This document shows, in pieces, positions 1-12,616 of a stretch of DNA of 64,000 bases. Below the pieces are notes generated by a model. It had not been told where the DNA came from, ran no database searches, and saw only the letters and a list, made by a program, of their open reading frames with translations. Origin of the DNA: Hofstenia miamia (taxonomy: Eukaryota; Xenacoelomorpha; Acoela); contig SCFE01000007.1 of NCBI GenBank assembly GCA_004352715.1, positions 1,525,377 to 1,589,376 on the forward strand, in the 5' to 3' direction. Each line of letters starts with the position of its first letter. Position 1 is the first letter of the stretch. Position numbers and translations under genes: made by a program.

Positions 1-200
1 TTTAGACAAAAATCCGATTTAAATTAAAAAAATCCGATTTTTTTTTATTTTTTTCCTAACACTGATTATAAGAAATATAATACGTCAAACGCGTCTGTAT
101 TTTATTTAAAATACAAATTTCCCGCTTCACATTAATTATTTTACAAAAATGAAAGCTAATTAACAGTCCCCCTTCCCAAATAAGGGTATGCATTAAAATT

Positions 201-1010
201 TCAAAGAGCAATATTTGTTTTGACATATCGACCGTCCGCCAATTGTATTACTTTTTCAGAAACTCGTCTTTGTACAGCACATGGTTCACCAACGATAGGT
301 TGCATACAATTACCTGCGAACGTTGCCTGAACATAGGCTATTTTTAGACATGGTCCATTGTAGCTAGCAATTTTATCAGAACTCGTGGGCCAATCTTGAG
401 GAATTCAAAGTTGACAACCAAAAGGAACTGGAAAGGTGGTATCGCTACTGCTCTCTCCGATTTATATTAAAAACGTATGCAGGTAACGTGTCTGACAATG
501 ATTTTTCAATGCAACATAAGCTGTAGTTTAACGTTCGATGCACACGTTCAATAATAGGATTTCCTTGTGGATGACATGGTGTACATTGTGAAATTTGTAT
601 GTTGAAAAATCTAGTCAAACTTGCAACAACATCACTAATAAATTGAGGGGCCCGGTCCGAATGTAGTCTTCTAGGCGCGCCAAATCTATATATCCATTTG
701 TTTTGAATAATTTGTGCAGCTGCATCAGCAGTGGTGTTGTTTATAGGAAATACTTCGAGCCATCTACTAGCAGCATCTATCATTGTTACGACATACCGAT
801 AAGAACCGGCAGTGGTCCAACAATATCTACATATAATAGTTCAAGACATTGAACTTCTGGGAATTGTAGAATTTTTCTTGATTATTGACTGTACCATAAT
901 TTTTGCGTTCATAACATGCTTTACATTGGTTTGTATATTCAGATATACATTTTCTCATAGAGTTAATTCAATAGCCTGCTGCACGAATTTTACTAATTAG
1001 CTAATGTGAT
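201..1010 (-). pseudogene. gypsy-type retrotransposon integrase relic
   Basis: Read on the minus strand from about 1010 down to a stop at 201, the frames give the 3' part of a Ty3/gypsy-like pol. First comes a Cys-x2-Cys of the integrase zinc finger (QCKACYERKN). Next is a VDIVGPLP stretch with the first catalytic Asp. The longest open piece (445-783) begins MIDAASRW and carries SDRAPQF with the second Asp and GNPIIERVHRTL with the catalytic Glu. A final segment ends in LADGRYVKTNIAL before the stop. At least two frame changes (near 790 and 430) break it, so it is not functional. No LTR or RT was seen; the rest of the element is lost. It differs clearly from the gypsy copies at 41-49 kb, so it is a separate family. 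Confidence 0.8.
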
Positions 1011-2106
1011 GTCATTAATTAGCTATGCCACTTTTGTAAAATAATTAATCTGTGAAGCAGGAAAATTAGTTTTTTTAGAAACAATAATTTAACCTGCAAA
1101 GTCAGTTTTAACTTTGTAATCTTTGACAGACTTGTTTAATCAAAAGAAGTTTAAAATAGTACGAAAAAAAGACGAGCGCTCATTTGGAGCTAAATTTAAT
1201 TGTATTTTGCAGTAACGCTATAATTTTTTAGCCGTCGTGGTGAGTTTCGTGTTCCTGCTGCAGTAGTCTGTGGCCAAATATTGTTTTCGTGAAGTCGTTT
1301 TACAAAAATGGCAACCGTGCACATCTCTAATATACATGCATATGTACATGCTTTGTACACGTTATTAACTTTCAAATAAAATTTCTCGAAAACTTTAATA
1401 ACATTTATAACATTTAAATTATGGCAATGAAATTATAATTAGGATTTTGATGTTTAATGATTTTTTACCTGAAACAATAAATTTCAAAAAAAGTTTGCAT
1501 AACAAAAGTTCGCGATTAAAACTATGCGGCAAACTGCTTACGTCACATTTGTTCTGAATGCTGCTTTCCAATGCGATAAACATTTCCAAAGTGCGTATTT
1601 AGGTACGCAAGTGTGTGCAAATTATTTATTTTTTATAGAAACTTCAATATTTGTTTAATAATAAATATGCGAATTTGAAAATGCTTTCAAAAGTGTTTTT
1701 CCTTTACGTAGACATTTTCTAATATATAAATACATTAATAATTTATATCATTTATAATTCAAATATCAACAAACTTTTCTGAATAATGACCTACAAAAAT
1801 TTAAAAATAATTCGTAAAATCAAAATGCTTGGTGTAAAAATACCCGTGCAATAAGTAATCAACGCTATGCACGAGAATCAATTAATAATATTCGAGAACC
1901 CAAAAAATTATATATGTATAACAATGCCAAATATTACTTCGTTGTACCCTATATAATTTTCCGCAATTATTCAGTTGTCTCATAATCCAATTCGTTTTCC
2001 AATAAAATTTAACTTTTAATTATGTTTAGCTTGCAATTTTAAATTTTTGAAGCAACTGTATTAATATACCCATCTTTCTAATATACAACAATTCATTTTC
2101 ATTTAG
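1011..2106. other. Non-coding stretch upstream of the coiled-coil gene
   Basis: No supported exon. The first exon(s) of the plus-strand gene at 2107-10499 should lie here or further left, because exon 2107-2246 begins with the last base of a split codon, but no convincing start exon was found. A short ORF starting ATGGCAACC at 1308 is possible but unsupported. Bases 1335-1690 belong to a dispersed repeat. Confidence 0.6.
1335..1690 (+). repeat. Dispersed repeat copy (shared with ADRM1 intron 1)
   Basis: This stretch matches 33597-33760 (common blocks include GCTTTGTACAC, TTATGGCAAT, ATTATAATTAG and TTTTGAT, in the same order). Its distal part (TATTTAGGT-CGC around 1598) matches about 34430-34560. 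The second copy appears interrupted by about 670 bases. No coding potential or clear ends were seen. Confidence 0.5.
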
Positions 2107-5100
2107 TAGTCGTAGCACATCAACATGTTCTGTACTTTGTTTCACTTTGACTTTCGTGCTTTCAATCGTTTTATTCGTGTATCTTATATGGTCACTTCTA
2201 TCGCTGCAACACCAAGTTAATGTGCTAACAGCCCATATTGATGTCTGTAAGTATGAACAATATACGTTTCATTATTATCTTAAATTCAAAAAACTTGTTA
2301 CCGTCTAAGATTCTATAAACATTATTCATTTCAAGAACCATTATTTTCGATCCAAACTTTTAATAATAAACTCTCCAACTTTACATAATATTACATTTGT
2401 GTATATTTTCCAAAAGTGATTTGCTATTTTTTAGTAAATTCAAAAACTCAAACCAACACAGATTCTATCAATTCAAATAGCGAAAAAATCGAAGCGCTGA
2501 GCAAGCGAGTATCCCAATCGGAGAAAAGCGAGCAATCGCAATTAGATCTCAATTCCAAAGTTCAGTCAAATGTAAGTCTTTTATTTACAATTTTGTGACC
2601 ACCTTTATCTGTTAAATGTTGTCTTGTGATTTGCTAATGTCTTAACCCAGTGTTGTCAGGTACTTCATTCCTCTCGGTGTTGTAATTGAATAAACACAAA
2701 GTATTTAAACTTGGATTTGAGTCAATTCATATAACTTATGAAAGCTAGTAATTTTACTAAACAAAAACTGATCTTTGTGTTTTGCAACCGTGATCTACTA
2801 AAATGAAATATTTTAATAATTATAATTATTAGAATTAACTGCAGTCTGAATGTCTACGGTGTAAGGCCTATATGATAACAAATTTTTACTGTATCAATTC
2901 CCCTCATCACTCATGGGAAGTAAACAACGAATCAGCTTTATTTTTGCAACAAAACACAATTTCAGTCTCAATGTTTGTTGTTAGGATTCTGTTCATTTAC
3001 CCAATCTCAATCATCATTTGGCCCACTGATAAGTGCCAACCATGAGCCATCAGTTCTGGGGATGCTAATAAATTATAATTTATCAACCACCTATGGACAT
3101 TTTACACAAAATTTAAGTATACCAGTTTTACATAACCAGTGAACATCATAAATCTCAAATTTAATCGAAGGCTTGGTAGAATTACGACTTTCTACTACAG
3201 ACTGATTTCTATGTTTTATCGAGCCACCGGAGTTGTCTGCCGCAACTATCCAAGCTTCTGGAACATAATCGCAGTTGTTTTCTCTAATGAATTCCGAAAT
3301 GCAATACATAAAAATTATCTCAATATTGGAATTTTTATTTCTTTTTGGAGTAATTTATTCTAGATAAATAATGCCATATTTTGGGGGAACATAATATAAT
3401 GCAATAAATAAATATGATAATATAGTCGAAATATAACAACAAATACAGATGTACTATTATTTTAGAACACAAATTGATCTACATGATTATTCCAATGTTA
3501 AAACCATTAACAACTTCATCTGAAAGGTCAGAAACAAGATCCGCTTCAAATTTTATTTACTAAACGGATGTAAAAACAAATCTTCCTATAAAATATCAAA
3601 CCTGAAAATGATCATCGTTTATTTTTTGAATGAAATCTATATCGCCATTATGCAAAATTCCTGCTGGTATTTCTTTTGAGCATATATCAGTCCTGCCGAA
3701 TTTTTGACCTTATTCCAACACACAATTATGCAATTGTGCAAGAGGATTACTGGGCTACAAATATTGCGTTTAATTGTGCGCATAAATCTTTCGTAGTCGA
3801 GTCAACTGAATGCATCAAGTGGACCATGTTTCTTTACGCATTTAGCCAACTGAATGCACAGTGTAAACGCAAAATGAAGGACCATATAGTTAGGGTTGGC
3901 AAATTGCGGTGACCCAGAAACTGGTTACTAGTACCTTACTAGTGGCCTGGCAAAATACTCTGATGCCCTGCAATTCCCACCCACTTAGTTCAAAAAATAA
4001 TAAATTTAACACAATCAGGTCTTCCAATGCCAGAATAGCATCTCAAAATATAAACTTTGTTCACTGAAATTTGAAATTATATAATCCATCAAAATGAAAA
4101 TTAACAAACAAAACAGTACATCCTTTTTTCCAAAGGGCTAACAATTTTTTGCAAAATTTATTGAAGATTGCTAAAAATCGAAACTTAATATACTCTTAAG
4201 CCACAGTGATACATTTTTAAAATACCACTAGCATCAGCTGCAAGATTAGGGGGAAATGAGCCAAGAATTTTATTTAAGCAGTTTCAGCCACAATGATGAT
4301 ATTTTCAATGCAATTCCCTTAAATCAAATTGAATGGTCCTAGCATGTGTCGAATATTCATCTAAATTTCGGTTAATCTATTTTTCCTGATATTTAATTAT
4401 TAGTATGTATATATCGCACTCATGTAAAAGACCCACATAAGTAAAAAACTTTATTATTTATAAAGCACCACAAAATAGACATTAATTGCTTACAGTAATG
4501 GACAGATATTTATAAACACCATTCATCACAGAATATTTTGGTGATGATATAAAGATATGCTTTTGATATTTTCTTCTTTAATTCAAGGTTTTTATGAATT
4601 TGCTTGTTGGATAATTTTTTTTCTCATATATCCCTGTTCAGGGGCACCCTAAAATTTACGTCAGTTGATCTTCATTTTTTTATTTGCAATTAGCATACAA
4701 AGCTTGCTGCAAATTTTCGAAAAGCTGTACCTAAATGTTTTAGAAATATTGTTTAGCAAAATTTGAAGAAATCCCATTACATTACTGATTTTCACATAAA
4801 TATTGTAATAGGATTTCTTCAAAATTTCCACATCAATATTTCAAAAAGTTTTAGGAACAGCTTTTTCGAAAATTTGCACTTATTGCACGCTAAATTTAAT
4901 TGTTTTGCTAGATTTTATATACAATGTAACACAGCGACTCTGAGAGTAGTGTACAAGGAAGAGATCCCGTGGCAAAACGGACAGTCCGTGAGTCTTTGCA
5001 GCCATTGACTACTGGTGATTCATATTAAGATATTTTTACTCTAGTTTTATGCTTAACGATTTGCTTATATGCTAAAATAGTAACTGTTAATAGATTGATA

Positions 5101-8100
5101 ACTATTGGAAAAAAATTAAATTTTATAGCTAGATATTTGTGATAAGATTTATAAATTTTGAATATTTTATAAAATAGATGAATGTAACAACTTAGTATCA
5201 ACAAGATGAGGTATTTTGTTATGTATAATTTATACATATTCCTAAAAAAATTTCACTAATAATATAGGTAATATGAATCTAGAGTAGATTTAAGAATACT
5301 TAACATGTTATATATTATTACAAAATAATGAAAAAATAATAAACAAAAAATATTAAATACGATATTTGAGGTAATGCAAACTGTGCGAGCCCTAAATGTG
5401 CCCTTGTATGAATCGTCTTTTGCGTTTATCAAAGTTTTAAAATCGCCTTCAATTGTATTGCTATATCTTCTTGGAATTATCGTTTTCTAATGAAAGACGT
5501 ATTCCTGAGCCAATTTTCTATATAATTTTAACTGCATAGTGGAGATTAAACCATGCGCCTATGTCCAAGTTATTCACAGAGCAGGATTTCCATGCAAATA
5601 TGTCTAAATACGAGTTGAATTTTCTCGATATAACATCTTACCCAAAAGCCTGATTTTCATGCATGAGTGGGTTGCAGGCCTAATGTTAGCTCTCGTCATC
5701 CAAAATATTTGTTAAATCTCTCAAGGAACCAGAAGTCAGGGTTTCAATTGACATGATGAAAGGAAGCGAGCAAACTAGTGAAAAAACTAATGACATGAAA
5801 TTATTAAATATGTTGTCCAATAAAATATATTGATTTAGCAACCATTTAAAATCACTGTTGATCCGCATTGTGACTTTCATTAAGTTTTACAATATCATTT
5901 TGATAAGTGAAAATATGGCCCTATTAATATGTATGTGTGGAAGAGCACATGTTTTACGTCTTTAAGCTATATGTTTATATGCTACTAGTTAAGAAATTAG
6001 AAATTTTAGATATAATTCATTGTTTCTATTTCACAATAGATAAAACTAGTTATATTTTAAAAATAAATCTGTTATATACATTTTATATATACATATTTAT
6101 CAAATATTTAATCCATAAAATCTCTATTATTCATGCACATGTTCGGGAATATGTTGAATTTATAAGTTTTAAAATATCTTATCCTGTTGCTACATTCGTC
6201 AGTTTTTTAGTTTCAAAATTTATAGACCTTTTCACAAATATCTAGTTATAAAACTAAATTTTCTTATATTCGTTACCAACACAAAACAAGAGTCAAAACT
6301 TCAAAAGATCAATTGCCATTATTCAATGTCCGCGATAACTCACGGATTGTCCGTTTTTTCCCGGGATCTGATCCCAATACAAAAATTTCAGGATTTTTAA
6401 ATTTCCTAATAGACTTGGAGAAATTTGTTTACAAATGGGGAAATAACGGCTTGAATCTGTTAAGATGCATTGTGCTGTTTAGAGTTGAAGGATTAATTTT
6501 AATAACAGAACAAGCACTAACTTTAATTTGAATCAGTTTCAATTATAAATAAGTGCATATGATATTTATAATTTAATGTCTTTATGTTTAGTATGATTCG
6601 CTTCGCTCTGAATTTGAGAAGATATCTTCCCTGGCATCAATCAAGGAACAGAATGAAAAGTTCAAGCAGGACATTGTCAACAGTATCAATGCACTACAGT
6701 CGAAAATTGATGCGTCTGCTACACAGACTTCAGCTACAACTACAAAGGAGGACACAAGTGATGTTCTGTTGACAGATGCGGAATCAGTAGCATTAAAGAC
6801 TCTCGAGGTATATTTCAATTCCATGTTCTTTCCAGAGCCCGGATAAAATAGTTTTTAGCTTTTTTAGTTTTTGCGCAATTACAACGCATATTGCAACACC
6901 AAGGCAATCAAAAAGTGCAGAACTGAAATCAAGATAAAAGCTCCTAACAACAACTTTCCCACAAGGGAATCAATTCGAGAAACACTTTACAATTGCTTTG
7001 TTCGTATCGGACAAAATTGAAAATCCTACATTTCGAATATTTCTGGAGAAATGTACTGGGATATCTATGACATCAGACGTTAAGAGTGTCGACTGATATC
7101 TTGGCAGAAACAGCAGCAGCCCTGGTGGAACATGTTGATTTGACTGAAAAACCTAATTGGATGGAAGTTATTCACTTCCTTGGAGCAGACCTCAAGACTG
7201 TCATTCAACTTATTACGTTAGCGATCATCAAGAAATATCAGCTTAAAAAATTCGCTTCGTTATAACTGACACAGCTTCCTATACTTTGGAATCAGGTAAA
7301 ATTTTGAAGGAAGCATACGATGAACTGCTTCATGTAACATGCACTAACTTTCATGGAACATTCAAACAATTCTCATGATGGATTTTGTCGGTTTGTATAC
7401 GCAGTCTTATCCGGGCCCTGGTTGTTACTTAAAATTATACTTGGGGTGTTAAAAAATAAAAATAAATATATATTTGCTGAACGTGTGAAACGTGCTATGT
7501 CAAATTGGTAGGCAAGTTCTCAAAGGGTTAAATTTTGGACTTGGACAAAAAAGTGTTCAATTTCTGGGCAGTTTAAATTTCTGTATCTCCCTTCCAGCAA
7601 AGAAGCCACAATCTCATCAAGGCTTGACTATCTATACTGTGTCAAGAGCTGGATATTTGCCAGATATGATATAGAATATAGATTACACTACAAAATTCTC
7701 CCGGTACAAATGTAGTTCTTAAGTAGAACTTGCGCTCATTGTTTCTTTGTATTTCCATCGCGGCGTGCTAATAAAGGACATGTAAGAATTACTTGCAATT
7801 TTCGCACTAAAAATAATTAATGAAAACCTAATTTGTTTACGCAGTTTTAGGTCATTACACAGTGCATGTATTGTGAAAATATGACTGCATAGCAGCAAAT
7901 TTTAATTATTCATTTTTGGCACACCAAGTACATGATTTATGTTCGTCATATAGCTTAAAATCACTTGCAAATCATCTATCATTTCTAAATTTCTCATTTT
8001 AGAAGTCGATCAAATCGGTAACGGTTGACGTTGCAAAATTACGTCAGGAGGTCAATCATTTGAAATTGAATTCGTCTGAGTTCGAGAATTATCACAAGCG

Positions 8101-10499
8101 AGTGGTAAATACTAACTTTTAATAATTTTTTAGTTCTATGCTTTTTATTATGGTAAATATTAATTTCCAATAACTTTAGAAGCCTCTTATATTTGATGGG
8201 CTTGTTCAAGCCAATTGACTAATTATAAAATTTTTATTCATTCATTATAATTCGCATTTTTAGTCCCCGATTATTGATGCCAATCTTCCTTTGCAACTTT
8301 CCAATATCGACTCGAAACTTCATCAACTGAATGCAAGTTTTTATTGGTTTTATTATTGTTACGTATGCTATTATATAGTCGTGTATAATAATTGCTGGTT
8401 TATATTCCTTTATATTTGTTCTATTTTCCTTTTTATTATTTACTATGATCTCTTTTATGTTGATGAATAAATCTTAAACCATTAGTTTAGGATGTTTCTT
8501 TAACATTAGACAAAATTTAAAAACTTGCATTTTGTAAGGGTAATGAAATCTTTGAATATGCAATCAATCTTGTCTCTCCAATCCTTTTTTCCTAGAGTTA
8601 TCAACTCATATTTATGTATATATTTCAATATGTTTAACATTAGTGAATTTCTTATTTAGATCACCAGCTGTAAACTCGTGAATGACTTCGCTACTCTTAA
8701 TCAATCGCTTTTACAAGTGATTTGTTTTATCACTTTCAATTTTTTATGTATATTTTAGCTCTCTGCCCAGTCATCAAACACTTCTCAAACTGTCAGTGTT
8801 CTCCGCTCTACCGTTTCCTCTTTAAATAATTCCTTTGGTATGTTTTGGATTTTCAACATTGTGTTGTGTTAAGCGATGTCATGTTATGTATCCTTGTCTC
8901 TTCTATTAATACTAAGAGGTTTTTGTTACTCTAGATCAATGGTTCTCAACTTTTTTCACCCATTGACCCAATTTCCTTAGTTTTTTAGCTTGGACCCCTT
9001 TCACAAAAAACAATCTTTACTATAATAGTATATAAATTGTTGATATTAAAGATATAGTATATGATTATTCTTTATTTTGAAGGAAAACTAAACTAATACA
9101 AGTAAATTATTTAACAATTGAATTTCATGGAACATCTATGTACATCAGTTATAAAAATAGAGCAACTGCGTGAATATTTTTACTTTTAGTATTTAAAAAA
9201 TTTTTTTATAAATAATTTATTTTAAATGAATGTTACAAATATAATCTAAATTAGAAATTATCAACTTATCAATCTTGGTTACAAATAAACTACAAAAATT
9301 ATAACTTGGTTACCAATCAGCATTACTCATAATTATATTTTAAAATAGGGCAAATTTCTGTAGAAATTCCATTCTCACTAATGAAAAACGTTCTGAAATA
9401 TAATTGCACTGTGGACCGCCAAAGTGTCACTTTCGACCCCCAATTTGAACCACTGCTCTAGATAAAGGCGGTTCAATTACACTGTATATTTACATGTATT
9501 GTTGTTAATAAAATACATTATCAATCGTCATAGGCTGAAACTATTCGCATCAGTGCAATAAATCTCTTAGGATCAATTAATGTTATAATCCACATTTTTT
9601 AATTAAGAAGATTTGAATTTGTAATATGACACCTTTACATTTAATGTCTATATTAAAGCTTGAATTGTAAATTTCTGAAGATTTTTATCAAGCTTGATTT
9701 TTATACATTTAACCTAAGATGGGACGATTTGAATCGATCGAAATTTAGAATCGATTCAGAACTAAAAGGTCCTTGATGTATATGGAGTTTATTATTCTAT
9801 TTTGTCATGTTAATGAAAGATATTAGTCCCATACACTCAATATCATTGGTCGATGTAAATAGTGATATATTTAAGCATTTGCTATAATTGCTAGTAATGA
9901 ATAGTTAAATGGATATACAAGTGTTTGCAATGAAATAGTAGTTATTAAAAATTGGTAAATATGTCAATTCATGTTTTAATTTAGAACAAATGAAACAAAG
10001 CGTGATTGTGTCTCCTGAAAGATCAAAAACTACGGCGTCAACCGAAGGTTCTACCATTAAAAATTTAACAGACACAAATTCTCCCAAGTTCACTTTAGCA
10101 GATTTTCTCAGTAATGAGACGATAACAACAACTTCAACAACCCAAAGTATTACTTTCTCTTGTCTACTCACTCAGATCTGTTTTAATATAATAGGTTTCA
10201 TAAGGCAATCATCTTCGACGTTTTCGAAACCGGTTTTTGCATTTTGGTAGATTTCGGTATTCCTTTTTGTACGCTAACCATGTCTTTAAAACTACGAGAA
10301 AGTCACAAACTGAACACTGTTATAAACATTAAGATAAATTGATTTCCTCAATATTCAATCTACGTTTCTACAGTTAACATGACTTTCATATAATTGCAAT
10401 ATATATTGAGTGTCATATTTAGATCCGACTAATGTGAATTCCAGCTTCAACTCTACGAAGCCGCCTAAAAGAATTGCCAGACCTGTTAATGAACCTTAG
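2107..10499 (+). CDS. Nine-exon single-pass membrane coiled-coil protein (5' end missing)
   Basis: Not confidently recognised. Exons: 2107-2246, 2435-2571, 6592-6807, 8003-8104, 8264-8332, 8660-8716, 8759-8837, 9985-10146, 10423-10499 (stop TAG). All splice phases agree (1/2 split codons at exons 1-2, 7-8 and 8-9, phase 0 elsewhere), giving at least 345 residues. The first exon encodes a strongly hydrophobic segment (CSVLCFTLTFVLSIVLFVYL) followed by a long polar, Ser/Lys/Glu-rich region with heptad-like Leu/Ile/Val spacing (KIEALSKRVSQSEKS; KLRQEVNHLKLN; VSVLRSTVSSLNNSF). The short tail is basic and Pro-rich, ending KPPKRIARPVNEP. The layout (TM segment then coiled coil then tail) recalls EFCAB14-type proteins, but no EF-hand is present, so that is only a hypothesis. 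The donor of exon 5 is GC (GCAAGT) and intron 6 is only 42 bases. The start exon was not found. The introns host a fold-back element and hAT sequences. The consistent phase across nine exons makes a real gene likely; the function is unknown. Confidence 0.75.
4709..4877. repeat. Fold-back (inverted-repeat) element
   Basis: Two arms of about 72 bases, 4709-4780 and 4805-4877, are near reverse complements (GCAAATTTTCGAAAAGCTG on the left against CAGCTTTTTCGAAAATTTGC on the right), separated by about 24 bases. Weaker complementarity extends to about 4685 and 4902. It lies in intron 2 of the coiled-coil gene. It is probably a MITE or fold-back transposon remnant. The ORF through it is a by-product. 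Confidence 0.75.
6880..7400 (+). pseudogene. hAT-family transposase relic
   Basis: Degenerate plus-strand reading frames give fragments in the order seen in hAT transposases of the QHxxTxKH...FLEKYxGI...VTDxAxYM type: a QLQRILQHQGN-like piece, then NPTFRIFLEKCTGISMTSDV, then TAAALVEHVDLTEK, then ITDTASYTLESGKILKEAY followed by ELLHVTC. Stops and frame changes separate them. It sits in intron 3 of the coiled-coil gene, so it is spliced out rather than exonised. The family assignment rests on motif memory, not on a search. Confidence 0.55.
8937..9455. mobile_element. Non-autonomous hAT-type element, 519 bp
   Basis: Ends read CAATGGTTCTCAAC... and ...TTTGAACCACTG, the imperfect terminal inverted repeat typical of hAT elements (CAGTGGTTCTCAA type). 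It is flanked by a perfect 8-base target duplication CTCTAGAT at 8929-8936 and 9456-9463. There is no ORF inside. It lies in intron 7 of the coiled-coil gene. A diverged relative occupies about 35238-35622. Confidence 0.88.
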
Positions 10500-11311
10500 A
10501 AACGTAGTTTTGTAGAAATTTTGTAAATAGAGGATATTTATTATTTTATTTGCAGTAAATTGTTTTTGTAGTTAATATTCAAACTCCCGTTAGTTCACTT
10601 AGTTATTAATAGGGCAACCAAAATGTTTCAAGCAGTATTTTGTGAAGCATTTTACAAACATATATAATACATTCAATTCATTGATTGTTTGATTGTGCTA
10701 CAAGTCAGATTGTATTTCAGCAAAATTTTGTTACAGTTGTTTTATATTTGTAAATTCGATTAGACATTCCTCATATTTCATTATGAAAAATGTCTAGAAT
10801 CCAAAATCCGATATATTCGCTCATTTGAATATGAAATTATATTGCAATTATTTTAATTAAGTCTTAAGAAAGTTTTCTCGAAGCATATGAATTATACGTA
10901 TTTGCTACATAACTGCACTTTTTCAATTCGTTCAGTGACGATTTAGAAATGCATTGGTTACATTTTGGTTGCCTTATCAATTAGGTTACAGGTTGGCCGT
11001 GAGCGGAGATTTTCTGGGCTTACTCCCACGGTTTCATGGCAAGCCTTCCTGGGCATGCGCACATTCACAGAAATTTTCAAATACTTAGCCCCACAGTATT
11101 CCCATAATAAAAATTTTTAAGGAAAACGTTTTAGCTAACTCGTAAATTTAATATATTTTTGGTTCTAAATGGGGGCAACAGTGATATGAATTTTTAAAAT
11201 TTTAAACCTGACCTATGCTTTATCATGCACGACTCTTAATAGATTAGGATTAACGTAGACACAATGCATATAATACACTGAATTTGTTTAGATTAAATTT
11301 TAGTATATTTA
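10500..11311. other. 3' flank of coiled-coil gene and intergenic DNA
   Basis: Holds the 3' UTR of the upstream gene. No AATAAA was pinned down with certainty. A GC-richer patch near 10985-11070 was not identified. No ORF is worth calling. Confidence 0.5.
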
Positions 11312-12616
11312 TTGTTGCTAACGATCTTTAGTAATTTTAATAATATACCAAATGCAAAAAAATATTTTGATAAAAAAACTATGAATAATAATTCACGATG
11401 TCTTTCAATTAATGATTTAGAAAACACATTATTACACTACAAACAAAGTCCTAAATACGTTAACATTAATTTTCAATGTATTCGAAACAAATTTGAAAAA
11501 TTACATGATCTAATAGAAAACTTCGATAATAATACAATTTTTGGAATCACAGAAACAGGGTTGAAATACAATGATACAATACCCATTCTTAAAGAAGATT
11601 TCAAAATATTCAGAAAAGATAGAAATCTAAACAAATCTGACACACTTAGAGGTGGTGCGGTTTTATCATTAGTACCCAAGAAATTTTCGCCGAAACTAAG
11701 AATGGATATAAATAAAAGNGGAAAAATCATTGAAAAAAGCATTGAAATTGCAAATATTATAAATCACCACTTTGTGAAACCTGGTAAATTTCAAGATAAA
11801 GATTCTATTAAAGAAATTACAAAATTCAATTACCATCATAACATATATTTGATTCACTCACCTTTTAAATTTAAATATGTTTCACTTCATGATTTTTGTA
11901 AATGCGCAAAAATGATAAAAACAAGTAAATCAAAAGGCCCAAGTTACTATCCTCTATGGTTCTTAAAAGACGCTCTATATGTACTAGCAAGACCATTATG
12001 TGATCTCTTCAATGAATGTATTTTCTATTCCTATTTCCCTAAACAATTAAAAATGGCTGAAGTTATTCCTATTTTTAAAAAGGGCAATAATGAGAAAACA
12101 GAGAATTATCGTTCAATATGTATTTTCTCAGGAATAAGCAAAATTTTTGAAAAACTAATATATCAACAATTAAGCAAATAGCAATTTGGTTTTAGAAAAG
12201 GATTATCAACAAATTATGCATTAATTGAAATAATAGATGACTGGCGTAGAAAATTAGACAAAGATGAAAAAGTTTATATTGCTTCACTTGATATATCAAA
12301 GGCCTTTAATTCAATTAATCATGATTTACTAATTAAAAAACTAAGAGAAATTTATAATTTTAGTGATTCATCATCCAATTTCTGAAATCATATATATTTG
12401 ATCGTTCACAATACGTGATTGTAAATATTTGATCTATCATCAAAACAAATATTGGTAAATAATGTAGTGCCACAAGGATCAGTTTTAGGACCACTATTAT
12501 TCAATCTATATGTAAATGATATTCCTAACTTCATTGAAGGCAAATGCATTCAATTTGCAGATGATACTCTATTATATACATCCAAAATAAAGATTTTACA
12601 AGAACATATAATTAAA
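11312..12616 (+). mobile_element. LINE A copy 1: endonuclease and reverse transcriptase fragments
   Basis: Plus-strand remains of a CR1/Jockey-group non-LTR retrotransposon ORF2. The 5' part has apurinic-endonuclease features: INFQCIRNKFEKLHDLI, then GITETGLKYND with the catalytic Glu, then FRKDRN and RGGAVL. A single N at 11719 joins this to reverse-transcriptase sequence (SKSKGPSYYPLWFLKDAL, AEVIPIFKKGN, QQFGFRKGLSTNYALIE, SLDISKAFNSINHDLL, PQGSVLGPLLFNLYVNDI). It ends in the catalytic FADD box at about 12560. A stop (TAG at 12179-12181) and a frame change near 12380 make it dead. The EN-RT junction skips the middle of ORF2, so the N probably hides a deletion or mis-join. It ends at the N gap. 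The RT part is the same family as 17990-19262. Confidence 0.85.

Noticed and set aside
3091-3309. Minus-strand 72-residue ORF (starts MYCISEFIRENN), faintly like the N-terminus of arthropod DUF4806-type proteins
   Set aside because: Similarity is too weak and no further exons were found on the minus strand; it lies in an intron of the coiled-coil gene.
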